Part shown: positions 8,065 through 16,784 of the stretch, one piece after another
Position numbering within the stretch: the stretch's first letter is position 1
How the letters are laid out: the number at the start of each line of letters is the position of its first letter
Assembly (NCBI GenBank): GCA_035525785.1
Contig: DATLDQ010000001.1
Coordinates: 1-64,000, forward strand
Reading direction: 5' to 3'
DNA: 64,000 nucleotides
DNA from: CADEED01 sp035525785
GTDB lineage: Bacteria; Pseudomonadota; Gammaproteobacteria; Steroidobacterales; Steroidobacteraceae
The notes under the pieces: model-generated
What the model was told of the DNA's origin: nothing
Database searches by the model: none
What the model saw: the letters and a program-made list of their open reading frames with translations, nothing else
Translations under genes and position numbers: made by a program

Positions 8065-10308
8065 TCACTCGGTCTCGAGTGAATCGACCGTGCGCCAGCC
8101 GCGCGGCAGAACGGAGCCGCGCTGCGCGCGTTGCCCGCGATAATCCTTCAGATCTCTCCACTCGATCGTCATCCTGCGATCGCCGGAGCGGATGATGAGC
8201 CCTTTGTCCTTCGGCACGACGGCCAGGCCGGTGAGGTAATCCTCGCGATCGGCGAACTTCTTCGACGGAATGTCGAACAACTTGTTGCCCTTGCCGCGCG
8301 GCAACTCGGGGACGTCCTTGACCGGGAAGACCAGTAGTTTGCCATCCTTCGAGGTCACCGCGACCAGCGCGTCGTCGCCGGGCACCGGCGCCGGCGGCAA
8401 TACCAGTGCGCCGTCGGGCAGGTTCAACAAGGTCTTGCCGGCCTTCTTGCTGGCATAGGCTTCCTTGAGGCGCACCGTGAATCCGTAGCCAGCGTCGCTC
8501 GCGACCAGCCACAGATCTTCGGGCTCACCGATCATCACGCCGCGCCACTTGGCGCCATCGGGCGGATCCACGCGCGATGACATGGGCTCACCGAGCCCGC
8601 GCGCCGATGGCAACGAGTGCGCCACCAGGCTGTAGGCGCGCCCGGTCGAATCGAGGAATACGGCCTGCTGGATGCTTCGTCCCTTGGCAGCGTGCTGGTA
8701 CTCGTCGCCCGACTTGTATTGCAGCGTGCGCGCATCGATCTCGTGACCCTTGCCCGAGCGCACGAAGCCGCCCTTCGAGAGAATGATCGTCGCGGGTTCA
8801 TTGGCCACGAGCTGCGATTCGTCGATAGCGACCGCGGCTTCACGTTCGACGATCTTGGTGCGCCGGTCGTCGCCGTACTTCTCGGCATCGGATTCGATTT
8901 CCGACGCGATGAGCTTCTTGAGCTTCGCCTTGGACTTGAGCGTCGACTCGAGCTCTTCCTTCTCCTCGGCGAGCTTCTTCTGCTCGTCGCGGATCTTCAT
9001 TTCTTCGAGCTTCGCCAGATGGCGCAGCTTGGTCTCGAGGATGGCCTCGGCCTGGATCTCCGACAGCTTGAACCGCTTCATGAGCACGGGCTTGGGCTCG
9101 TCCTCGCGGCGGATGATGCGGATCACCTCGTCGAGGTTCAGGTACGCGGCGAGCAGGCCATCGAGTATGTGCAGCCGCTTGTCGACCTTGTCGAGGCGGT
9201 ACTGCAGCCGGCGCGTGACCGTCTGCGTGCGGAACACCAGCCACTCGTTGAGCATGTCGCGCAGGCCCATGACCTTGGGCTTGCCCTCGAGCGTGATCAC
9301 GTTGAGGTTCACGCGATAGTTGCGCTCGAGATCCGTGGTCGCGAACAGGTGCGCCATGAGCTGGCCCACATCGGCCTTCTTCTTGGGCTCGATGACGATG
9401 CGGATGCGCTCTTCGTGGTCGGACTCGTCACGGATGTCGTCGACCATGGGCAGCTTCTTCTCGCGCATTTGCGCGGCGATCTGCTCGATGATCTTGTTGC
9501 CCGAGACCTGGTACGGCAGCTCGTTGATGACGATGACGCCCTCGTCCTCGTCCATCTCGTACACGGCACGCGCCTTGAAGCTGCCGTTGCCCGTGTTGTA
9601 GATGTCGAGCAGCTCGGAGCGCGGCGTGATGATCTCGCCGCCCGTGGGCAGATCCGGGCCTTTCACGTATTTCATCAACGTGCGCGTCATCGCCTCGGGC
9701 TCATCCAGCAGATGGATGCAGGCCTGGGCCACTTCGCGCAGGTTGTGCGGCGGGATGTCGGTGGACATGCCGACCGCGATGCCCTGCGTGCCGTTGAGCA
9801 ACACGTTCGGCAGGCGCGCCGGCAGGAACGCCGGCTCGTCGAGCGAACCGTCGAAGTTCGGCTGCCAATCGACCGTGCCGTCGGATAGTTCGGCGAGCAA
9901 CACTTCCGCGTACCGCGTGAGCTTGCTCTCGGTGTAACGCATCGCCGCGAAGGACTTCGGGTCGTCGATCGATCCCCAGTTGCCCTGCCCATCGACGATC
10001 GGATAGCGATAGCTGAAGTCCTGCGCCATGAGCACCATGGCTTCGTAGCAGGCGCTGTCACCGTGCGGATGGAACTTGCCGATCACGTCACCGACGGTGC
10101 GCGCGCTCTTCTTGTGCTTCTGGCCGGCCGACAGGCCCAGCTCGCTCATGGCGTAGGTGATGCGACGCTGCACGGGCTTCAAGCCGTCGGACAGCGACGG
10201 CAGCGCGCGATCCAGGATCACGTACATCGAATAATCGAGATACGCCTTTTCCGTGAAGGTGCGGAGCGGTTGTTTCTCCACGCCTTCGAAGTTCATTTCG
10301 TCTTGCAT
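8065..10308 (-). CDS. parC: DNA topoisomerase IV subunit A
   Basis: ParC is the breakage-rejoining subunit of the ParC2E2 decatenase. The 747-residue chain has the catalytic tyrosine Tyr125 in AAMRYTESKL and the quinolone-determining segment HPHGDSACYEAM with Ser85 and Glu89, the sensitive-type residues at the E. coli Ser80/Glu84 positions. A coiled-coil rich middle (about 430-475) and a beta-pinwheel-like C-terminus follow. It starts at the ATG at 10308, preceded by AAGGGAAG, nine bases after parE in the same direction, so the two are an operon. The length matches ParC (about 750) rather than GyrA (about 870). Confidence 0.95.
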   Translation of the reverse strand: MQDEMNFEGVEKQPLRTFTEKAYLDYSMYVILDRALPSLSDGLKPVQRRITYAMSELGLSAGQKHKKSARTVGDVIGKFHPHGDSACYEAMVLMAQDFSYRYPIVDGQGNWGSIDDPKSFAAMRYTESKLTRYAEVLLAELSDGTVDWQPNFDGSLDEPAFLPARLPNVLLNGTQGIAVGMSTDIPPHNLREVAQACIHLLDEPEAMTRTLMKYVKGPDLPTGGEIITPRSELLDIYNTGNGSFKARAVYEMDEDEGVIVINELPYQVSGNKIIEQIAAQMREKKLPMVDDIRDESDHEERIRIVIEPKKKADVGQLMAHLFATTDLERNYRVNLNVITLEGKPKVMGLRDMLNEWLVFRTQTVTRRLQYRLDKVDKRLHILDGLLAAYLNLDEVIRIIRREDEPKPVLMKRFKLSEIQAEAILETKLRHLAKLEEMKIRDEQKKLAEEKEELESTLKSKAKLKKLIASEIESDAEKYGDDRRTKIVEREAAVAIDESQLVANEPATIILSKGGFVRSGKGHEIDARTLQYKSGDEYQHAAKGRSIQQAVFLDSTGRAYSLVAHSLPSARGLGEPMSSRVDPPDGAKWRGVMIGEPEDLWLVASDAGYGFTVRLKEAYASKKAGKTLLNLPDGALVLPPAPVPGDDALVAVTSKDGKLLVFPVKDVPELPRGKGNKLFDIPSKKFADREDYLTGLAVVPKDKGLIIRSGDRRMTIEWRDLKDYRGQRAQRGSVLPRGWRTVDSLETE

Positions 10309-10317
10309 TTACTTCCC

Positions 10318-12210
10318 TTAGGGAATCACGTCGGCGAGATTGCCCTTCTCTTCCAGCCATTCGCGGCGGTCGGAGGCTCGTTTCTTAGCGAGCATCATGT
10401 CCATGATGCTGTCGCTCTCGTCCTTGGCCTCGATGGTGAGCTGCACCAGGCGGCGCGTGCGCGGGTCCATGGTGGTCTCGCGCAGCTGCGAGGGGTTCAT
10501 CTCGCCCAGGCCCTTGAAACGCTGCACGTACGGCTTCGCCTTGATCTTGGGGTCGCCCTCGAGCTTCTTGAGCAGCGAGTCACGCTCGGCGTCGTCGAGC
10601 GCGTAGTACACGTTCTTGCCGGCGTCGATGCGATACAGCGGCGGCATCGCGACGAACACGTGACCATTGGCGACCAGCGGCCGGAAGTGCCGCAGGAACA
10701 GCGCGCACAACAAGGTGGCAATGTGCAGCCCGTCGGAGTCGGCATCCGCGAGGATGCAGATCTTGTGATAGCGCAGGCCCGACAGGTCGCTGGTGCCGGG
10801 ATCGATGCCCATGGCCACCGAGATGTCGTGCACCTCCTGCGAGCCGTTGATCTCGCCCACCGACACTTCCCAGGTGTTCAGGATCTTGCCACGCAGCGGC
10901 ATGATGGCCTGGGTCTCGCGGTCGCGCGCCTGTTTGGCGGACCCGCCAGCCGAATCACCTTCGACGAGGAACAGCTCGGAGTGCTTCGGGTCCTGGTTCG
11001 TGCAGTCGGCGAGTTTCCCGGGCAGCGCGGGACCCGCGGTCACGCGCTTGCGCTTGACCTGCTGCGCGGCCTTGGTCCGCTCCTGCGCATTCTCGATGGC
11101 GAACTGCGCGATGCGCTCGCCCGCATCCGGATGCTGGTTGAGCCACAGTGACAGCGAGTCGTGCACGAAGCCCTCGACCAGCGCAGCGGCATCGCGCGTG
11201 GCGAGCCGCTCCTTCATCTGGCCCGCGAACTGCGGCTCCTGGATCTTGATCGAGAGTACGAAGCAGGCTTTGAGGAACACATCCTCGGCCGTGAGCTTGA
11301 GACCACGCGGCACGAGATTGCGGAACTCGCAGAACTCGCGCACCGCGCCGGCGACGCCGGCGCGCAGGCCGTTGGTATGCGTGCCGCCTTCCGCGGTGGG
11401 AATGAGATTGACGTAGCTCTCGCCGACGATGCGATCGGCGTTCGGCGTCCACACCAGCGCGTACTCGACCGCGTTGACCTTCACGTTGTCGTTCCGGGCA
11501 AAGATGGGCTCCGCGGGCAGCACGTCTTCCTTGCCCACTTCGTCCTTGAGATAGGCAGCGAGATCACCAGTGAAGAACCACTCGTCCTTCTCCTTGGTCG
11601 CCTCGTTCTCGAAGGTGATCTTGAGGCCGGGGCACAACACGGCCTTGGCCTTGAGGTTGTGCTTGAGCTGCGGGACGGAGAACTTGTCGCTGTCGAAGAA
11701 CTTGGGGTCGGGCCAGAAGCGAACCGTGGTGCCGGTGTTGCGCTGGCCGACGCTGCCCACCACTTCGAGCTTCGAGGAGACTTTGCCGTCCTTGAAGCCG
11801 ATGTTGTATTCCTTGCCATTGCGCTTGATCCAGCACTCGAGCTGCTTGGACAGCGCATTCACGACCGACACGCCGACGCCGTGCAGGCCGCCCGAAACCT
11901 CGTAGTTCTTGTCGCTGAACTTTCCGCCCGCGTGCAGGCGCGTGAGGATCAGCTCGACGCCGCTCACCTTCTCCTTGGGATGGATGTCCACCGGCATGCC
12001 GCGGCCATCGTCGGCTACGGACACCGAGTTGTCCTTGTGCAGCGTGACGTTGATTTCCTTGGCGTGGCCCGCGAGAGCTTCGTCGACCGAGTTGTCGACG
12101 ACTTCATGCGCAAGGTGGTTGGGTCGGCTGGTATCGGTGTACATGCCCGGGCGGCGACGCACGGGCTCGAGACCGGAAAGGACTTCGATATCGGATGCGG
12201 TGTAGGACAT
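10318..12210 (-). CDS. parE: DNA topoisomerase IV subunit B
   Basis: ParE supplies the ATPase and the TOPRIM metal site of topoisomerase IV. The 630-residue protein shows the GHKL ATP-binding motifs EVVDNSVDEAL and GGLHGVGVSVVNAL, then the TOPRIM EGDSAGGSAKQARDR motif and the DADSDGLHI metal ligands. The length fits ParE (about 630) and not GyrB (about 800), and it lacks the GyrB insert. It is the upstream gene of the parE-parC pair. Upstream lie 113 bases containing the end of the neighbouring membrane protein's transcript and presumably a promoter, though no clear boxes are seen. Confidence 0.95.
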   Translation of the reverse strand: MSYTASDIEVLSGLEPVRRRPGMYTDTSRPNHLAHEVVDNSVDEALAGHAKEINVTLHKDNSVSVADDGRGMPVDIHPKEKVSGVELILTRLHAGGKFSDKNYEVSGGLHGVGVSVVNALSKQLECWIKRNGKEYNIGFKDGKVSSKLEVVGSVGQRNTGTTVRFWPDPKFFDSDKFSVPQLKHNLKAKAVLCPGLKITFENEATKEKDEWFFTGDLAAYLKDEVGKEDVLPAEPIFARNDNVKVNAVEYALVWTPNADRIVGESYVNLIPTAEGGTHTNGLRAGVAGAVREFCEFRNLVPRGLKLTAEDVFLKACFVLSIKIQEPQFAGQMKERLATRDAAALVEGFVHDSLSLWLNQHPDAGERIAQFAIENAQERTKAAQQVKRKRVTAGPALPGKLADCTNQDPKHSELFLVEGDSAGGSAKQARDRETQAIMPLRGKILNTWEVSVGEINGSQEVHDISVAMGIDPGTSDLSGLRYHKICILADADSDGLHIATLLCALFLRHFRPLVANGHVFVAMPPLYRIDAGKNVYYALDDAERDSLLKKLEGDPKIKAKPYVQRFKGLGEMNPSQLRETTMDPRTRRLVQLTIEAKDESDSIMDMMLAKKRASDRREWLEEKGNLADVIP

Positions 12211-12323
12211 TCTGGTCCGCTGCAGAAAAACGCGGCGCGGATTTTAGCAGCGAACGTGGGGCGAGCGAGCGGCAAATCCCCGACAGCCGCGGGAAAAGAC
12301 CCGGATCGCCCCGAAAATGCGGC

Positions 12324-12752
12324 TCAGGAAAACGACGTGCGCAGTCGACGCCCGATCGACGTGAAGCTCAGACCGAAGAGGACGGCCGCCACTCCCAGCA
12401 GCTGGCCCAGCACCGCGATGACCCGCTGCAGGGTGTCGTCGGCTATCACCGGCATCCGAAAGTCGAAGCCGATGTTCACCGGCTGCTGCATGTCCGCGAA
12501 GGCGCCATACGCGAAATAGAGCGCAACGCCGAGCGTCACCGCGATGCCGATGGAGTTGGAGATCGCGAGCCAGCGGGACGCGCGCACCGCGCGAGAGGGA
12601 ACAGCCTCCGCGGCGGCCACGACGCCCTTTGCCTCTTCCGCCTCGATGCGCGCCCAGACGGCCGCATCGAAACTGCGGTCGAGACGCGACAGCTTCACCT
12701 GGTTTTGCAGCGACTGCTCGAGCCGCGCTTCGATCCGTTTCGTGTCACTCAT
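12324..12752 (-). CDS. Two-TM membrane protein coupled to an ECF sigma factor (putative anti-sigma)
   Basis: The 142-residue protein has a charged N-terminal helical part (about 1-55), a membrane segment (about 60-83), a short loop containing DMQQPVNIGFDFRMP, and a second membrane segment (about 108-128) with a basic tail. Its ATG overlaps the sigma factor stop by four bases (ATGA), the usual arrangement for a sigma/anti-sigma pair. It lacks the HxxxCxxC zinc motif of ZAS-type anti-sigma factors, so if it is an anti-sigma factor it is of another class. I do not recognise a named family with certainty. Confidence 0.6.
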   Translation of the reverse strand: MSDTKRIEARLEQSLQNQVKLSRLDRSFDAAVWARIEAEEAKGVVAAAEAVPSRAVRASRWLAISNSIGIAVTLGVALYFAYGAFADMQQPVNIGFDFRMPVIADDTLQRVIAVLGQLLGVAAVLFGLSFTSIGRRLRTSFS

Positions 12753-13354
12753 GATTCAGCCTCCGACTCGCCCGCCAGGGCGGCGAGTCTCTTTCGTCCG
12801 CGATGCAGCAGCGCTTTCACTGTACCCGTGGGCATCGATAACAGCGCGCCGACTTCCTCACAGCTGCGATCTTCGAGATAAAACAGGACCACCACGCGCC
12901 GATAGGGTTCCGGCAGCCGCTCCAGCAGCTTGGCCACGTCGTACTCCGCCGCCGCCTGCCCGGGCGTTTCCAGACCGGCGGCATCGCGCCCGAAGAGCAT
13001 GGGGTCACCGTCGTCATCGGCGACTTCGGCGAAATCCTCGAGCGGCACTATGCGGCGTTCTTTTTCCACCGCGGTGAGACAGGTATTGCGCGTGATGGTG
13101 TAGAGCCACGTCGAAAGCGCGGCACGCCCATCGAACCTGGGCAGCGCCTGCCACGCCTTGACGAAAACGGTCTGCGACATGTCCTCCGCCAAGGCGTGGT
13201 CCCGCAGGATGGAAAACGCCAGGTGCAGGACCTTCTGCCGATAGCGGTCCATGAGCCCTTCCAGCACGGCCCGACGATCCCCGGACCGCAAGGCCTCGAG
13301 GAGATCGGCATCCCGTTCCATGGCTGCCGACGGGGGCGGCACGCCCTGACTCAT
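12749..13354 (-). CDS. ECF (group IV) RNA polymerase sigma factor
   Basis: This protein of about 201 residues has a sigma-70 region 2 (FSILRDHALAEDMSQTVF through STWLYTITRN) and a region 4 helix-turn-helix (LPEPYRRVVVLFYLEDRSCEEVGALLSMPTGTV, read as two adjacent motifs). An acidic linker, ADDDGDP, lies between them. It should direct RNA polymerase to a small stress or envelope regulon. The chosen start is the ATG at 13354; a GTG at 13372 in the same frame is possible. It is followed with a four-base overlap by a membrane protein and is divergent from the small membrane protein at 13494, which may be its target. The 13355-13493 gap presumably holds its autoregulated promoter. Confidence 0.88.
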   Translation of the reverse strand: MSQGVPPPSAAMERDADLLEALRSGDRRAVLEGLMDRYRQKVLHLAFSILRDHALAEDMSQTVFVKAWQALPRFDGRAALSTWLYTITRNTCLTAVEKERRIVPLEDFAEVADDDGDPMLFGRDAAGLETPGQAAAEYDVAKLLERLPEPYRRVVVLFYLEDRSCEEVGALLSMPTGTVKALLHRGRKRLAALAGESEAES

Positions 13355-13493
13355 TTTTAACGCTGCCTGCACATGCTAGATACTGCGCAGCCGTATAACG
13401 GGTTGCATGGGCAGGGGGCAACCGCTCTTGCAACCGGATCAACGGCTGGCCGGTATCAAGGTCGTTCGCAACGATTACCTGGAGAAATCGATT

Positions 13494-13913
13494 ATGGATC
13501 CGGCAGTTATTGGCACCTTCATCCCCATCGTGGCCATCACGTTGGGCATCGGCATCGGCGCCCTGGCCATCTGGTCAGAGCACAAGCGAAAGCTCGAGCT
13601 CATCGACCGGATTCACCGCGAGCGCATGCTGGCGCTCGAGAAAGGCGTTGAGCCGCCGGCGCTGCCGCCCGGTATGGTGGGTGACCTCGGCGCGAAGCCG
13701 AAGCTCGTACCCCGCTATCTGTGGCCTCGCGCCATGCGCAACGGCCTGATGATGTTGTTCGGTGGAATCGTGCTGTATTTCGCCGTGGACGAAGCCGGCG
13801 GGCGGGAAGGCGCCATGTTCATGCTGGTGCTCGCGGTGTTGGGCCTCGCCAACCTCATCTACGCCGCGGTGATCTGGAAGCAGGAAAAAGACGATCCGCC
13901 GAAGCTTTCCTGA
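13494..13913 (+). CDS. DUF6249-like small membrane protein
   Basis: This 139-residue protein has an N-terminal membrane segment (about 4-27), a charged helix (SEHKRKLELIDRIHRERML) and the pattern LEKGVEPPALP, then two further membrane segments (about 80-98 and 104-120). The layout matches the DUF6249-type proteins that often accompany ECF sigma factors. The function is unknown. It starts at the ATG at 13494 with GGAGAAA seven bases upstream, and is divergent from the sigma factor. It converges on the DUF3501 gene with only nine bases between them. Confidence 0.65.
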   Translation: MDPAVIGTFIPIVAITLGIGIGALAIWSEHKRKLELIDRIHRERMLALEKGVEPPALPPGMVGDLGAKPKLVPRYLWPRAMRNGLMMLFGGIVLYFAVDEAGGREGAMFMLVLAVLGLANLIYAAVIWKQEKDDPPKLS

Positions 13914-13922
13914 TGCGTCGAC

Positions 13923-14522
13923 TCAGCTCAGGTCGGCGAGCAGCGCCGACCTGACGTTTTCGCCCACCGCGGCGATGACATGCTGGTAATGCGGATGATC
14001 CACGCCCACGCTCAGTGAAGCGCCGTCTTTCAACGCACGAGCCATGTCGTCGCTGAGCTCGAAACGCAGGAAGTGAACGGCCGACGTCTTGGTCTCGTTC
14101 TCCCTCTCGAGATCTTCATCGGCGATCGCGAACAGGCGCTCACAACCTGCCACCTGGATGAAGCAGCGGTCTTCGACGCCCCGCAGTTTCTCGAGCTGCG
14201 TCTTGCGGATTTCCGGATCGGGAAACTCGATGAGCAGCGTGGCCTTCCAGTTGCGTCCATCGGGTATCAGCGGGTTGTAGGCTTCGAGCTCCTCGGCGAT
14301 TCCCTCGGCTTCGAAGATGCGCTCGGTGCGGAGCATTTCCTGCACCTGGTATTGCACGGTGAGGCGGTCCTCGAAGAGCCACCTCGTGTGCGGGCCGACG
14401 TTGAGCTGGCGATTCTTCTTGTGCGCGATGACGCGCGCGCGGAACTCCGGTCGTTCGCGCGAATAACGCTCGAGCGACATGAGATCGGCGGGCGCGAGCC
14501 GGGCGAGTGGATCAGATGCCAT
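13923..14522 (-). CDS. DUF3501 family protein
   Basis: This 199-residue soluble protein of the DUF3501 type has the recognisable stretch RVIAHKKNRQLNVGP near residue 31, followed by a segment LFEDRLTVQYQVQEMLRTER. The biochemical function of the family is unknown. Its start overlaps the end of the Fe-S oxidoreductase by 11 bases, so it is the last gene of the rubrerythrin / Fe-S oxidoreductase / DUF3501 operon. That partnership points to a role with the redox proteins, perhaps in peroxide or low-oxygen defence, which is inference from context. Confidence 0.8.
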   Translation of the reverse strand: MASDPLARLAPADLMSLERYSRERPEFRARVIAHKKNRQLNVGPHTRWLFEDRLTVQYQVQEMLRTERIFEAEGIAEELEAYNPLIPDGRNWKATLLIEFPDPEIRKTQLEKLRGVEDRCFIQVAGCERLFAIADEDLERENETKTSAVHFLRFELSDDMARALKDGASLSVGVDHPHYQHVIAAVGENVRSALLADLS

Positions 14523-15924
14523 AGGCCTTGCGGATCAGAGTCAGTGGATGTTCGGCTTCGCGCGGCGCCGCGCCACCCTCGCCGGTAGTAAGCCCGCTCT
14601 GTATCTGGTGACCGGCCATCGGGCAGTCGCTCGAATAGTGATCGGGGTTCGCCGCCTGCACTTTGTTCATGACCGGTCGGCCGATCTTGACCGAGGCCGC
14701 GCGGTATTCCTTTTTCACCGCATACGTGCCGTTGTGGCCGGAGCAGCGCTCGATCACTTCCACGGTGGTATCGGGCACGAGACGCAGTACGTCGCGCGTC
14801 TTGAGACCGATGTTCTGCACGCGCAGGTGGCACGGCACGTGGTAACTCACCTTGCCGAGCTTTTCCTTGAAGTCGGTGCGCAGCAGGCCGGCCTTGTGCC
14901 GGTGCATGAGGTATTCGAACGGGTCGAAGATGCGCGCCTTGACGGCCTGGACGTCGGCGTCGCCCGGGAACATCAGCGGCAGCTCCTGCTTGAACATCAG
15001 CACGCAGGATGGAATGGGTGCGACGATGTCGTAGCCTTCATCGACGAGCTTTTTGAGCGCGGGGACGTTGAAGTTCTTGTACTTCTCGACGGTCTCGAGG
15101 TCGCCGAGCTCGAGCTTGGGCATGCCGCAGCACTTCTCCTTGCCGACGACCTTGACGGGAATGCCGTTGTGTTCGAACACGGCCGTCAGGTCTTCGGGCA
15201 GGTGCGGCTCATTGCGGTCGCCGTAACAGGTGACGAACAGTGCCACCTTGCCGGTGGTCGGGCCCGCGGCCCTCCCTTGCGGTTCCACCTTCCCGTCGCT
15301 CGCCACCTTGCGGGCGCGCGAGCTACCGGTCTTCGAATGGAATTTCGGGATCGGCGCGGTCCGGTCGACGCCGAGCGCCGACTCCAGCAGCGCACGTCCC
15401 GCCTTCGTGCCGTTCACCGCGTTGACCACTCCCGCGACCACCGGGATGCCGGCAATGCTGCCGAGTGCGCGCGTGTTCGACAGTAGTTTGTCGCGGAACG
15501 TGTGCTCGCCCTTCTGGTGCTGCACGTGCTTGGCGCGCAGCATCAGGTGAGGGAAGTCGACGTTCCACGGATGCGGCGGAACGTAGGGACACTTGGTCAT
15601 GAAGCACATGTCGCAGAGGTAACAATGGTCCACGACGTCCCAGTAGACCTTCTTGTCCACGCCATCGAGTTCGAGCGTCTCGCTCGCGTCGATGGCATCG
15701 AACAAGGTGGGGAACGAATTGCAGAGGCTGAAGCAGCGGCGACAGCCATGACAGATGTCGAAGACGCGCTCGAGTTCTTTTTCGAGCGCCGCCTCGTCCG
15801 TGAACTGCGCGCTGCGCCAGTCGAGCGGATGACGCGAGGGCGCCTGCAGGCTGCCCTCGCGGATTCCCGTCTCTCCGGTCTTTCCCCCGGCTGCTTCTCC
15901 GGAAGTGGTGGCTCCTGAGCTCAC
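14512..15924 (-). CDS. Two-cluster Fe-S oxidoreductase with CCG domain (GlpC/HdrD-like)
   Basis: This protein of about 470 residues binds iron-sulfur clusters and probably moves electrons to its neighbour. The first cluster motif is CHGCRRCFSLC (Cys58, 61, 64, 68) and the second is CYLCDMCFMTKC (Cys101, 104, 107, 112), each close to the 4Fe-4S ferredoxin spacing. The C-terminal half has CCG-type elements, EKCCGMP and a later CHLR..CSGHNG region, as in the heterodisulfide-reductase/GlpC family. The start is uncertain: I chose the GTG at 15924, 16 bases after the rubrerythrin stop, because upstream codons in this frame lie inside rubrerythrin. There is no strong ribosome site. It overlaps DUF3501 at its end. 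Confidence 0.82.
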   Translation of the reverse strand: MSSGATTSGEAAGGKTGETGIREGSLQAPSRHPLDWRSAQFTDEAALEKELERVFDICHGCRRCFSLCNSFPTLFDAIDASETLELDGVDKKVYWDVVDHCYLCDMCFMTKCPYVPPHPWNVDFPHLMLRAKHVQHQKGEHTFRDKLLSNTRALGSIAGIPVVAGVVNAVNGTKAGRALLESALGVDRTAPIPKFHSKTGSSRARKVASDGKVEPQGRAAGPTTGKVALFVTCYGDRNEPHLPEDLTAVFEHNGIPVKVVGKEKCCGMPKLELGDLETVEKYKNFNVPALKKLVDEGYDIVAPIPSCVLMFKQELPLMFPGDADVQAVKARIFDPFEYLMHRHKAGLLRTDFKEKLGKVSYHVPCHLRVQNIGLKTRDVLRLVPDTTVEVIERCSGHNGTYAVKKEYRAASVKIGRPVMNKVQAANPDHYSSDCPMAGHQIQSGLTTGEGGAAPREAEHPLTLIRKAYGI

Positions 15925-15940
15925 AGCGTCGGCGCCGCGC

Positions 15941-16354
15941 TCAGATGGAATCGAGCGCCTTCTGGAAACGGTTCGCGTGCGAACGCTCGGCCTTCGCCAG
16001 CGTCTCGAACCAGTCGGCGATTTCCGCGAAGCCTTCTTCGCGCGCTTGCTTGGCCATGCCCGGGTACATGTCGCTGTACTCGTGGGTCTCGCCGGCGATC
16101 GCCGCCTTGAGATTGTTCTTGGTCTCGCCGATCGGCAGGCCCGTCGCCGGGTCGCCCACCGCTTCGAGATATTCGAGATGGCCGTGCGCGTGGCCCGTCT
16201 CGCCTTCGGCGGTGGAACGGAACACGGTCGACACATCGTTGTAGCCTTCGACGTCGGCCTTGGCTGCGAAATACAGATAACGACGATTCGCCTGCGACTC
16301 GCCAGCGAACGCGTCCTTCAGATTCTTCTCGGTCTTGCTGCCTTTGAGGTTCAC
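15941..16354 (-). CDS. Rubrerythrin family protein, diiron domain only
   Basis: This 137-residue ferritin-like four-helix protein has diiron ligand motifs GESQANRRY, EGETGHAHGH, GETHEYSDMY and KAERSHANRF. It lacks the C-terminal rubredoxin domain of classical rubrerythrin, so it needs an external electron donor; the adjacent Fe-S oxidoreductase is the obvious candidate. The family reduces hydrogen peroxide, mainly in anaerobes and microaerobes. The start is a GTG at 16354 with a strong AAGGAGAG upstream. It is the first gene of a three-gene operon. A tandem palindrome at 16374-16403 sits just before it. Confidence 0.88.
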   Translation of the reverse strand: MNLKGSKTEKNLKDAFAGESQANRRYLYFAAKADVEGYNDVSTVFRSTAEGETGHAHGHLEYLEAVGDPATGLPIGETKNNLKAAIAGETHEYSDMYPGMAKQAREEGFAEIADWFETLAKAERSHANRFQKALDSI

Positions 16355-16373
16355 GGCTCTCTCCTTAGGTATC

Positions 16374-16403
16374 GAGAATTGCTCTCAATTAGAATTGTTC
16401 TAA
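16374..16403 (-). promoter_or_regulatory. Tandem operator-like palindromes before rubrerythrin
   Basis: Two related inverted repeats lie side by side: GAGAATTGCTCTC (16374-16386) and TTAGAATTGTTCTAA (16389-16403). They share the core AGAATTGYTCT at a 16-base interval. The second one, TTAGAA-N3-TTCTAA, resembles boxes of Fur-superfamily regulators (PerR or Irr type). The site lies 20-50 bases before the GTG of the rubrerythrin operon, where a repressor could block transcription. Which protein binds is inference. Confidence 0.5.
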
Positions 16404-16495
16404 GTGCGCGCGACTCTACGACTGCGCGCGAGGCAACGTCAATCGAAAAGGTCATTGAAGATCGCCATCCATTCGTATCGTTTAAAGTCGCGCGC

Positions 16496-16774
16496 GTGAA
16501 AACCAAACCTGAAAAGCTTCCCGACTTCGAGCGATCGCTGAGCGAGCTCGAAGCCCTCGTCCAGAAACTCGAACAAGGCGACGTGCCACTCGAGGATGCG
16601 CTCAAGACTTTCGAACGCGGCGTCGCTCTCACGCGCCAATGTCAAACCGCGCTGCGCACTGCGCAACAGAAAGTCGAAGTGCTGCTGTCGAAGAACGGGG
16701 AAGAGAGCGTCGAGTCATTCGACGACGGCAGCGAGGACGAGGACGCGGATGACGCGGATGACACCGGGCGCTGA
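16496..16774 (+). CDS. xseB: Exodeoxyribonuclease VII small subunit
   Basis: XseB (92 residues here) pairs with XseA to form exonuclease VII, which degrades single-stranded DNA from both ends. The family core is plain: FERSLSELEALVQKLEQGDV, then PLEDALKTFERGVAL and CQTALRTAQQKVEVL. The C-terminal tail is an unusually acidic run of Asp and Glu (about 71-90). The start is the GTG at 16496 (VKTKPEKLPDF). It is followed ten bases later by ispA and then dxs, the conserved xseB-ispA-dxs order of gammaproteobacteria. Confidence 0.93.
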   Translation: MKTKPEKLPDFERSLSELEALVQKLEQGDVPLEDALKTFERGVALTRQCQTALRTAQQKVEVLLSKNGEESVESFDDGSEDEDADDADDTGR

Positions 16775-16784
16775 AGCGCTGCGC

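Noticed and set aside
8617..9888. Long plus-strand frame opposite parC
   Set aside because: Antisense shadow of a highly conserved gene; no motifs of its own. The same applies to long frames opposite parE (11161-12519), purL (38469-39812) and the RTX gene (41022-43118).
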